Shown here: piece by piece, positions 27,039 to 34,391 of the stretch
How positions within the stretch are numbered: the stretch's first letter is position 1
How the letters are laid out: every line of letters starts with the position of its first letter
NCBI GenBank assembly: GCA_964542755.1
Contig: CAZIWL010000006.1
Coordinates: forward strand, 1 to 64,000
Direction: 5' to 3'
Source: SKLM01 sp964542755
GTDB taxonomy: Bacteria > Chloroflexota > Anaerolineae > B4-G1
DNA: 64,000 nucleotides
Position numbers and translations under genes: made by a program
The notes under the pieces: model-generated
What the model was told of the DNA's origin: nothing
The model's database searches: none
What the model saw: only the letters and a program-made list of their open reading frames with translations

Positions 27039-30000
27039 CTACCATGCCACCTCGGCGGTCCGCACGGTGGCGACCCAGCGCACAGTCCTGTCGGGGGGCC
27101 CGGTCACCTCGAGAACCAGGGCACCGTTGGAATCGTCGAGATCGAAGTCCGTGCCGCCGATGTCGTCTCCGAGCTTTGTGACGACTGGTGTACCGAAGAC
27201 GAAGTTCACTGTATTAGCCCCCCACCCTTCAATGACACCTTGAGTGGTGTACCCGGCCGAGTACGGAATGGAGCCAGCAGTTCGCGCAACGACCAAGATG
27301 TCGAAGGTGATCGAGCGGTGTCCAATGGTCAGGCGCTGAGAGGCACCATCCAGGAACAACTCGGTCGGTGTGTCATCATAGGTCGTTCCGCGCAGGACAT
27401 AGAAAGCCTGCTGAGCGTCCCCCGCCTCGCTGAAGCTCCCCGCTGCGTGAGCTACTGAGCCAAAGTGCGATGCCTCCGCGCTGTGGCCGCCGACCACGGT
27501 GGAGAAATTGGCTCCTGCTTCGTTGTTGTAGCCGCCGCTAACTGTGGCATGGTCGCCGACGGCCTCATTGTCGTAGCCGCCACATACGACGGATTGATCG
27601 CCCTTGGCAGCATTTGCCCATCCGCCGCAGACGGTGGCATCCTTGCCTTCGGCGATGTGCATCTGGCCCCCGCCGATGGAGGCATAGTCACCCTCGGCTA
27701 CGTTCTCCGTGCCTCCGGCCACGGTGGCCCAGCTGCCCGTTACCGTGATCTGCTCACCGCCCCCGATGGTGGCGGCCCAGGCATCGGCGGTGTTTCCTTG
27801 GCCTCCGGAGACGGTAGCGTATCCCTCACTAGCACGGTTCAGTCCGCCGCCACCGATCACGCTGAGCATGCCACTGGCCGTGTTGGGCAGGTTGCGCACG
27901 ACGATCGGATCCTCGCCCCCGCCGCCGGCGACGACGGAGCCGATGCCGCTAGCCGTGTTGTACCCGCCCCCACCGACGGTGGCATAGTCTGCTGTGACCG
28001 TGATGTACGTGCCGCCGGCAACGGTGGCGCCTTCACCTCTCGCATGGATGTACGCCCCTCCGCCCACAGTGGCCGCGGGGCCCGTAGCGCTGATGTATGC
28101 GCCGCCTCCGATGGTCGAAACGTTGTCAGACGCGGTGTTATGTACTCCCCCGCCTACGGTCGATGCGTAGCCCGTGGCGGTGACAAAGGAACCGCCGCCG
28201 ATGGTGCTAGCCTCTCCTATTGCAGTGTTGTAGCCACCCCCTCCTATGGTCGCAGCGGTTCCGACCGTGTGGTTTTGTGTGCCTCCTCCCACGGTGCCGA
28301 ATTTGCCTGTGACAGAAATGGATGTCCCGCCGCCGACGGTGCCAAATGCCGCCGTGACCACGTTCGTGTCGCCACCGCCAACCGTGGCTGCCTCTCCGGT
28401 CACCCGAATACTCCGGCCGCCACCGATTGTGGAGGCTTCACCAAAAGCGGAATTCAGGATGCCTCCACCTAGCGTTGCCAAATCACCGTCCACCTGGTTC
28501 TCGTGGCCGCCGCCCACAGCCGCGTAGTCGCCCGTGACCGTGATGTAGGAGCCTCCAGCGACGGCGCTCCCGGTGGCCGCGACGTCGATATTCTGCCCGC
28601 CGCCTACGGTGGCGTAGTCACCGGTGACTGTGATACTCTTTCCTCCTCCGATCGTGCCATAGGAGGAGGCAACTACGTTGGTATCGCCTCCGCCAATGGT
28701 GGCCCGGTCCCCGCTAGCAGTATTGCCCAGCTCAACGAAGGGAGAGAACCCACCGCCGCCGGCCACGACTGAGCAGGCACCGCTGGCGGTGTTCGAGCCA
28801 CCACCTCCAACGGCAGCGCCGAGTCCACGTGAGTCATTGTGCCCGCCCCCACTCACCGTGGCGTAGGAATCGGCGGCTCTATTCCGGTAGCCGCCCCCGA
28901 CGCTCGCGATGGTGCCCGTGACGTGGTTGTCGAGGCCTCCTCCCACGGCTGCGTAGCCTCCCGTGACAGTGATTCGAGAGCCACCGGCCACCGTGGCCCC
29001 CGCTGCACTCACGCTGATGTACTGACCACCGCCGATCGTGGACGTGATGCCTCCGGCGTAGTTGTTGGCTCCACCGCCGACGACGCTCCAATCGCCGCTG
29101 GCAGTATTGCCATACGCACTATGTATGCCGATTCCGCCGCCGCCCCCAACGGTGGCCCCAAACCCGGTGGCGGTGTTGAGCCCGCCTCCGCCGACCGTAC
29201 CGTAGGCCCTCGTAGCACTGTTCCCGAGGCCTCCCCCAACCGTGGAACCGGGTCCGGAGGCCGTGTTGCTATCTCCGCCGCCGATGGTGGCGGCGTCGCC
29301 GCCGGCCGTGTTCCCCGATCCGCCGCTTACCGTACCCGCTGTGCCGGAGATGACGTTGGGATTCCACACATCGCCGCCGCCTCCGATCGTCGCCCCCGTC
29401 ACTGAACCGCGTACGTTGTTCGCAGAGTGCCCACCGATCACGTTGGGGCCGAGATTGATGTTGGAGACAGGTGCCAGGCGCAGCGCGGCCGCACCTTTCA
29501 CGGCAAGCGTCAGGGTCACTGCGTCAGTGGTACCCACGAAATTGGTGTCGGGATCCGTGCCAGCGTTGCCCGTCAGGGACCAGGCTCCGCTGGTTCCGCC
29601 CAAGTCATCGCTGCAGTACCAGACGCTCGACCCAACGTCCCATTTGGCCACCTGTCCATCGGCGCACCCCTGAGGCATTCGGTAGGCAGGAATGATGCTT
29701 ATCGTCGTGCCGGCGAGAGAGAGTCCGGTGCCCGTGGAGTAGGTTGTGTCATTATCACCGTCACCCAGTCCCTGGGGCACGTTTGTGATATTGTTCCAAT
29801 GGACGCTGGCCGTCTTGTCACCCTGGAGCTCGCTCTGCCTATAATAGCTATTGTCGTGATCGTGGTCGGAGCGCGCTGCTGTTGCCCCGCTGCCCGTCCC
29901 GTCGAAGTCGATGGCCAGAGTCACCTCGCCGCTGGTGCCTCCGCCGAGGAGGCCGCTGCCCGCATTGACCGCTGTGATGTCGCCCCCGCCGTCACCGGTG

Positions 30001-30671
30001 CCGACGTCATCGGTCTCACAATCGACGGTGCCGTCCGGGTGGATGACGCGGATGGAGGAGCCGGTGGGACACGGCTCTGTTACGCGCTCCTGGACGACGG
30101 ACGTCAGGACGCTGAAGGCCCCGGCGCTCAGATCCAGCCCCGTACCGGCGGTGTAGGTGGTATCGTCGTCCCCGTCGTCGAGCCCGGTCGGCCTGTTCTC
30201 CAGGCCTGACCATGGTGCGTTCAGCGCGTAGAAGGCGTAGGGCGCGGCGCGGAGAGCAACGCGCCCGCTCAAAGCCGTGTAGCTCCCGCTCCCGGCGGGG
30301 CAGCGCACGCTGATCGCCAGATGGCGCTCGTCCCCGGGGAAGGCTCCGACGCCGAAATCCAAGTCGCTGACGGTGAAGCGCCCGTCACCGACCGGTACAT
30401 TGGTCTTCGTCTGCGTCGCGCCGATCTGGGAACCGTTCTGTGGCGCGTCGTGGAGGGTGAACTGGAAGTCGCACGTGTCGCTGACGGTGCTCCCGTTTCG
30501 GATGAGGTGGCCCTGATAGGTGAAACCCGAACCCAGTGGCCCGGAGGGGCCGAGCAGCTCCGCAAGCTCGGGAGTCTGAGCTTGAGCTCCGCCGGCAACC
30601 AGCACAGCGCACGTCAGGATCAGGCCGAGTCCGCAGGCCATCGCGACACCGAATCCCCTCTTCTTACGCAT
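27039..30671 (-). CDS. Secreted YadA-head-like repeat protein with FTYQG N-terminal module
   Basis: This 1210-residue protein starts with a signal peptide and the FTYQG module that is nearly identical to the one at 25790-26584. After a short segment with GLxLAGTTISIIPAYRMP, residues about 410-1065 are 15-residue repeats with a GGG(x)xNTASGxxATV pattern, the left-handed beta-roll motif known from YadA adhesin heads. The C-terminal 140 residues include AGSFSEAGDAQQAFYVLRG and a beta-rich end. There is no YadA membrane anchor. ATG 30671 has AAGGAG 8 bases upstream. A cell-surface, perhaps trimeric, filament is inferred; what it binds is unknown. Confidence 0.82.
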   Translation of the reverse strand: MRKKRGFGVAMACGLGLILTCAVLVAGGAQAQTPELAELLGPSGPLGSGFTYQGHLIRNGSTVSDTCDFQFTLHDAPQNGSQIGATQTKTNVPVGDGRFTVSDLDFGVGAFPGDERHLAISVRCPAGSGSYTALSGRVALRAAPYAFYALNAPWSGLENRPTGLDDGDDDTTYTAGTGLDLSAGAFSVLTSVVQERVTEPCPTGSSIRVIHPDGTVDCETDDVGTGDGGGDITAVNAGSGLLGGGTSGEVTLAIDFDGTGSGATAARSDHDHDNSYYRQSELQGDKTASVHWNNITNVPQGLGDGDNDTTYSTGTGLSLAGTTISIIPAYRMPQGCADGQVAKWDVGSSVWYCSDDLGGTSGAWSLTGNAGTDPDTNFVGTTDAVTLTLAVKGAAALRLAPVSNINLGPNVIGGHSANNVRGSVTGATIGGGGDVWNPNVISGTAGTVSGGSGNTAGGDAATIGGGDSNTASGPGSTVGGGLGNSATRAYGTVGGGGLNTATGFGATVGGGGGIGIHSAYGNTASGDWSVVGGGANNYAGGITSTIGGGQYISVSAAGATVAGGSRITVTGGYAAVGGGLDNHVTGTIASVGGGYRNRAADSYATVSGGGHNDSRGLGAAVGGGGSNTASGACSVVAGGGGFSPFVELGNTASGDRATIGGGDTNVVASSYGTIGGGKSITVTGDYATVGGGQNIDVAATGSAVAGGSYITVTGDYAAVGGGHENQVDGDLATLGGGILNSAFGEASTIGGGRSIRVTGEAATVGGGDTNVVTAAFGTVGGGTSISVTGKFGTVGGGTQNHTVGTAATIGGGGYNTAIGEASTIGGGSFVTATGYASTVGGGVHNTASDNVSTIGGGAYISATGPAATVGGGAYIHARGEGATVAGGTYITVTADYATVGGGGYNTASGIGSVVAGGGGEDPIVVRNLPNTASGMLSVIGGGGLNRASEGYATVSGGQGNTADAWAATIGGGEQITVTGSWATVAGGTENVAEGDYASIGGGQMHIAEGKDATVCGGWANAAKGDQSVVCGGYDNEAVGDHATVSGGYNNEAGANFSTVVGGHSAEASHFGSVAHAAGSFSEAGDAQQAFYVLRGTTYDDTPTELFLDGASQRLTIGHRSITFDILVVARTAGSIPYSAGYTTQGVIEGWGANTVNFVFGTPVVTKLGDDIGGTDFDLDDSNGALVLEVTGPPDRTVRWVATVRTAEVAW
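27475..29440 (-). repeat. Tandem 45-bp coding repeats (YadA-head-like units)
   Basis: The encoded repeat has a 15-residue period from one GGG to the next, for example GGGDSNTASGPGSTV followed directly by GGGLGNSATRAYGTV. A few units are longer, near 29130 and 28750 (for example GIGIHSAYG). Nucleotide sequences differ between units. The array explains the apparent repetitiveness of this stretch on both strands. Confidence 0.88.
29877..30671 (-). repeat. Duplicated 5' segment of FTYQG gene, copy A
   Basis: Partner of 25790-26584 at offset 4087 bp. The two genes diverge completely after about codon 270 of each: one continues into solenoid repeats, the other into YadA-head-like repeats. The shared part is therefore a swappable N-terminal module. 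Confidence 0.85.
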
Positions 30672-30710
30672 TCTGGCGTCTCCTTCCTCTTAGCGGCAAT
30701 ACGTACCGGC

Positions 30711-30741
30711 GGTTCGAGGCCAGGTCAACTGGCCTCGAACC
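30711..30741. terminator. 13-bp perfect inverted repeat between PKD and YadA-like genes
   Basis: GGTTCGAGGCCAG (30711-30723) pairs with CTGGCCTCGAACC (30729-30741) around a 5-base loop. It lies 40 bases upstream of the start codon at 30671 and downstream of the PKD gene. No T tract follows on the minus strand, so it may instead be an mRNA processing or stabilising structure. Confidence 0.55.
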
Positions 30742-30801
30742 ATCGGCGTCTCTACGCTACGACGATCGCTCACCTCCGTAGCGCTGCACGCGGGAATCTC
30801 G

Positions 30802-31398
30802 TCAGTTCTTCATCACCATCGGCAGGAAGATGTGCTCGTCGAGATCGGCTTTGGTCATCACCGTCACGCGGACCGTGTCCGTCTTGGCCTGGCCCTCGGT
30901 CATGGTGCAGTTCCAGACTTTGATTAGGACGTCGTAGGTCCCCACGGTATCGAACGTATGGAGGGGCGTCGTAAGGGGATCGGCACTACTAGTCGACGTG
31001 GCTGTGTCCCCGTCGTCGTAGTCGACCGTGTAGGTGTAGGGTTTGTCGGCGTTGTTGGGGGCGATATTGGCGCTGAACTGTACCGTTGTGTCCGTGTAGA
31101 TGTCGCCCGCGGTCACCAGGTTGAGATCGACGCTGGTCACGGCTGTGCAGGCGGGCGGGGCGGCCGGGGCTGCCGGCCAAAACCCGCTGTGGAGCGTGTA
31201 ATCGCCCCCGGCCAGGACGGGGCCCGGCTCAGGTTGACCCGCGGTGCCCGTGAGAGTATATCCGCCGCCCTGAACCTGCCCGCCGCCTCCGTCCACGGTC
31301 CACCAGGTCAGGTCGTAGCCGTTCCCGGATTGGGCGAGGGCTGCGCTGGCGACGATGAGCGTCAAGGCAACAGCCAGCAGTAGTCTCACTCTCCTCAT
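30802..31398 (-). CDS. Secreted PKD-domain protein with LPMV C-terminus
   Basis: The 198-residue product has a signal peptide (LLLAVALTLIVASAALAQ), a Gly-rich region with GGGYTLTGTAGQPEPG and YTLHSGFW, common at the start of Chloroflexota exported proteins, and one PKD-like Ig domain (about 90-170) with YTVDYDDGDTATS and the TYDVLIKVWNC strand. It ends HIFLPMVMKN. The ATG at 31398 overlaps the upstream stop as ATGA, and AGGAGG precedes it, so the two genes are translationally coupled. A decayed copy lies at 26730-26960. The function is probably structural or adhesive at the cell surface. Confidence 0.82.
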   Translation of the reverse strand: MRRVRLLLAVALTLIVASAALAQSGNGYDLTWWTVDGGGGQVQGGGYTLTGTAGQPEPGPVLAGGDYTLHSGFWPAAPAAPPACTAVTSVDLNLVTAGDIYTDTTVQFSANIAPNNADKPYTYTVDYDDGDTATSTSSADPLTTPLHTFDTVGTYDVLIKVWNCTMTEGQAKTDTVRVTVMTKADLDEHIFLPMVMKN

Positions 31399-33368
31399 GG
31401 ACTTACCTCCTGTGCCGCGGCACTATCCGAACCCGATCTGCGAGCGACGATGCGGTAGTCGAAGGAAACGTTGGAGGTCCCGCCAGCCAGCTCACCGACA
31501 TCGAAGGACGTGGGGCCCTTCGCCTCGACGAACAGGCCATTGCAGTCCCCCAGGGGTGTCAGGAAGACGTGATAGTCGTCAAGGTTGACGGTCTGGGCGT
31601 ATATGGGCTCGATGACCACAGTCGTGCTTCCCTCAACCAGCGTCGCTGTGCCGAAGTCCTCAACCCATGGCTCAGGACTCTCCGAGGCGTACAGCTTCTG
31701 AGTGCCGTGGTCGTCTGTCTTGATGCTTGAGGCAGCGGGCTCAGTGTGGCAGACCTCCCAGATTGGGACGATAGGGCTGTCGCCCGGATCGTACACGGAG
31801 AAGCAAGAGCTGTCGTCGTCGTCATTGTTGTCCAGATAGACGACAACATCATCGTTGCTCAGAAGGGACATGCTACTATTCCACGTTTCCTGTGCCGCGA
31901 TCACGCCCCAACTGCCGCCGAGTTCCACGTCTCCAACGGTCCTGGAGCCGCCGTCTTCACCTTTTGCGTAGACACCCACGTGGTCCGTGGCTTCGAAATA
32001 TCCACCATACCCGTTTTCGGTGTTGTTCGCCTCGGCCCGAACGCCGTAGCCGGGACCGGTGGTGTCGGTCTTGGCGAACGCGCCGTAGCTGAGTCCGGTA
32101 CTGTCCGCACCTACGGCGTAGAGCCCGTAGAATCCGCCCTCACCGTACAGGCCTCGACCCGAAAGGGAAGTCGCCCGGCCGTAGACGCCATACGTGGTTC
32201 CGCTCCCAGTCGCCAGGCCAACGGTGCCCGTTGTGGATCCGCTGCCGTAGACGCCGGTACCGCTCGTGGCACGACCGTGTACGCCGTAGCCGCCGAGGCT
32301 GTATCCGTAGACCCCAGCGCCGGCGCCGCCCCCGGTGTTGGAGCCCGTCACGCCGGCAACCTGGTAATCCGTGCTGGGACTCGTTCCGAAGACACCATGA
32401 CCGCTAGGTGACTCCGCCTCGCCGTAGACGCCGTAGGTGGTACCACTGCTGGGGCTAGCATAGCCGTATACCCCGCGACCAGCGCTCGAGTCGTTTCTGC
32501 CGTAGACGCCGTACGTCTGACCGCTGTTCCCAGCGGCGTATCCATACACGCCCCAGCTGTTCTCGCTGCGCGCAAACACGCCAACATCGTTGGTGCTCGT
32601 GAAATAGCCGCCGGCCTCGTCTGTGGAAGTCCCCTTGACGCCCGGCCCGAACGAGCCAGTTCCGCGGCCGAAGACTCCCCCGTACCCGACGAAGTAGCCG
32701 CCGTAGCTGCCGTCGTCGCTACTGTTGCTCTTGCCATAAACCCCGTATGTGGCTCCAGTCGCGGCTGTTGCCTCGCCGTGGACCCCGTGACCGGAGGCGG
32801 ACTCGCCCCGCACACCGGTTCCTTGAGTCGACTGACCTTCGACAGCAGCACTCAGGAACAGGCCAGTGTAGGAGTCCTCAACGTGAAGCACCGAACCAAG
32901 CTCGCCGGCAGTATCGCTGGCGATGGTCGCCCCTGGTCGCAGGCTGTGGGCGTACGGGGCCGCGGTCAGCGGTACCATACCACCGAGGGTCGAATAGGAG
33001 CCGCTGCCCGACGGACAGCGAACGGCGATCTCCATCTGTCGCGCCTCACCTGTGAAGGCGTCGGTGCCGAAGTCCACGGCGGCTGAGAAGTAGCCGTCGC
33101 CTACAACGACCCCGGGTACGTCCACGGGACCCTCCATCAGGGTGGGAGAGAGTCCGTAGTCGTACAGGCCGAAACGCAGGTCACACGTGCCGTTCACGGC
33201 GGATCCATTGTCTAGCAGGCGTCCCTGATAGGTGAAGGCTGTCCCCACGGCGGCCTGCGGTCCGGCGCTTTCCTGCGGGCCGATTCCCTGGCCCACTGCC
33301 CCACCACCCGTCAAGCCAAACAGCAATCCGAGAACCATCATCAAGCCAATGAGCGTCTTCCTTCTCAC
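31395..33368 (-). CDS. Secreted YGVYG-repeat protein with FTYQG N-terminal module
   Basis: This 657-residue protein has a signal peptide (LIGLMMVLGLLFGLTGGGAVG) and a third version of the FTYQG module (FTYQGRLLDNGSAVNGTCDL, APYAHSL). Residues about 180-460 hold irregular Gly/Tyr-rich repeats such as TYGVYGRATSLSGRGLYGEG. The C-terminal domain runs from GTATLVEGSTTVVIEPIYAQ to SFDYRIVARRSG, an arrangement common in large repeat proteins of Chloroflexota and related phyla. The start is a GTG at 33368 with GGGGAGG upstream. It appears first in the surface-protein block on this strand. No enzymatic motif is visible. Confidence 0.8.
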   Translation of the reverse strand: MRRKTLIGLMMVLGLLFGLTGGGAVGQGIGPQESAGPQAAVGTAFTYQGRLLDNGSAVNGTCDLRFGLYDYGLSPTLMEGPVDVPGVVVGDGYFSAAVDFGTDAFTGEARQMEIAVRCPSGSGSYSTLGGMVPLTAAPYAHSLRPGATIASDTAGELGSVLHVEDSYTGLFLSAAVEGQSTQGTGVRGESASGHGVHGEATAATGATYGVYGKSNSSDDGSYGGYFVGYGGVFGRGTGSFGPGVKGTSTDEAGGYFTSTNDVGVFARSENSWGVYGYAAGNSGQTYGVYGRNDSSAGRGVYGYASPSSGTTYGVYGEAESPSGHGVFGTSPSTDYQVAGVTGSNTGGGAGAGVYGYSLGGYGVHGRATSGTGVYGSGSTTGTVGLATGSGTTYGVYGRATSLSGRGLYGEGGFYGLYAVGADSTGLSYGAFAKTDTTGPGYGVRAEANNTENGYGGYFEATDHVGVYAKGEDGGSRTVGDVELGGSWGVIAAQETWNSSMSLLSNDDVVVYLDNNDDDDSSCFSVYDPGDSPIVPIWEVCHTEPAASSIKTDDHGTQKLYASESPEPWVEDFGTATLVEGSTTVVIEPIYAQTVNLDDYHVFLTPLGDCNGLFVEAKGPTSFDVGELAGGTSNVSFDYRIVARRSGSDSAAAQEVSP

Positions 33369-33700
33369 GTCTACCTCCCCTGGTGTGCTAAGTCCCCATT
33401 TTGTTCCGAGTCGGACAGTCTACGGCCCGCTGCGTTTGCGAGCTTGGGCAGCACGGAAGACCGGCTTCCTCGGGCAACGTTTTTTGTGTTCAGCTGTGGC
33501 ACCCGCAACGCGGGCGAGTGTCATCTTATGTCTTGTTGCTCCCTCCTTCCCGGTTCAAGCCTGCTGTTGTTCACGGGGGCACGCATCTTTTCTCGGTGAT
33601 GAGAATCGTGTAGAGAGGGGTTGTCCATCGCTACCGGTTCCAGCAAGAACGGAGGAGGCACATCTCTGTCCGTGGGTCCGAATCGGAGGCAAACACCTGC
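33369..33700. other. Gap without a supportable gene
   Basis: No convincing reading frame or RNA gene is visible. It should contain the promoter of the surface-protein block, but I find no well-spaced -35/-10 pair. Only the small-protein stop at 33701 bounds it on the right. Confidence 0.4.
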
Positions 33701-33925
33701 TCAGGGGTCTCTTGATGGAGACATCTGGCCGGGTTCGACAACCTGAGCGCGGAGGAAATCGACGACGGCGTCAATGCTGCTGAAAGACCGCCGCTCACCG
33801 GTCTGGATGTGTTCGACCTCTCCTTGCCACTGGCCCACAGGGCTGTCGGGGCGTTCGAGGTCCCGTTCGCGCCATATCCTCAGAATGAAGGAGAGGTAGG
33901 TCGAGCTAGACAGGGTTTCGTTCAA
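33701..33925 (-). CDS. Small conserved protein paired with a BTAD regulator
   Basis: The 74-residue protein is a paralogue of the one encoded at 49044-49355: both have F(I/V)(L/V)RIWR, a following (E/W)xEH(I/V)QTG segment, R(S/T)xFS, and a final (D/L)xL(R/I) helix. I do not know a function. TTG 33925 is chosen because AGGAGG lies 5 bases upstream and because the paralogue also starts TTG-AAC-GAA; an upstream GTG at 33931 overlaps the ribosome binding site. It lies downstream of the BTAD regulator on the same strand, after a terminator, repeating the regulator/small-protein order seen before the eCIS operon. Confidence 0.75.
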   Translation of the reverse strand: MNETLSSSTYLSFILRIWRERDLERPDSPVGQWQGEVEHIQTGERRSFSSIDAVVDFLRAQVVEPGQMSPSRDP

Positions 33926-34315
33926 ACTCACCTCCTGCTCACGAGGCCTAGAGCAGACCGCTGCGGGATTCCGTACCGTTCCAGAGGTGTCAGTCGCGAA
34001 GAAGCAACTCCAGCGCTTTCCTGCAGCACCATCCCGTCACTCGCGCGTACGACCGTACCGCGCCGCGAGCATTGCCGCTCGCTAGATTCTGGCACGGACC
34101 GGTACATCTTGGGCCCGCCCGGGTGGTGACAAGGCGTCCACTGGCTGACGTAGGCCACCGGGTGTTCCTTCGGCTAGCTGGGCCACTCTGAGCCTTCTCT
34201 CGGATTGATGCGGTGGACGCGCCAGTCGCCCGCGAACAACGAGATCCAGACGTAGCACATAGCGGCCCGCGCCACGCCCGTAGTGTAGGATCGCCCCAAC
34301 GGATGCGCTAGAGGC
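33926..34315. other. Intergenic region upstream of the small protein
   Basis: About 390 bp with no gene that I can support. Short minus-strand frames are open but lack a ribosome binding site or recognisable motif. I looked for 11-bp-spaced repeats like those before the eCIS operon and did not find a clear set. Confidence 0.4.
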
Positions 34316-34351
34316 AAAAAAAGACTGTCGACCTCAATTGGCCGACAGTCT
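34316..34351 (-). terminator. Rho-independent terminator of the BTAD/AAA regulator gene
   Basis: On the minus strand AGACTGTCG (34351-34343) pairs with CGACAGTCT (34330-34322), and the stem is followed by TTTTTT. It lies 40 bases after the regulator stop codon. This is the clearest intrinsic terminator in the window. Confidence 0.88.
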
Positions 34352-34391
34352 AGCATAAGGCTGCGTACAGAATGTGTACAGAGGCGGGCTA

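Noticed and set aside
27475..29440. Possible CRISPR or satellite array
   Set aside because: The periodicity is 45 bp and protein-coding (15-residue YadA-head-like units), and units differ in sequence with no separate spacers.
34174..34356. 60-residue minus-strand frame after the regulator
   Set aside because: It begins within the intrinsic terminator at 34316-34351 and has no recognisable motif.
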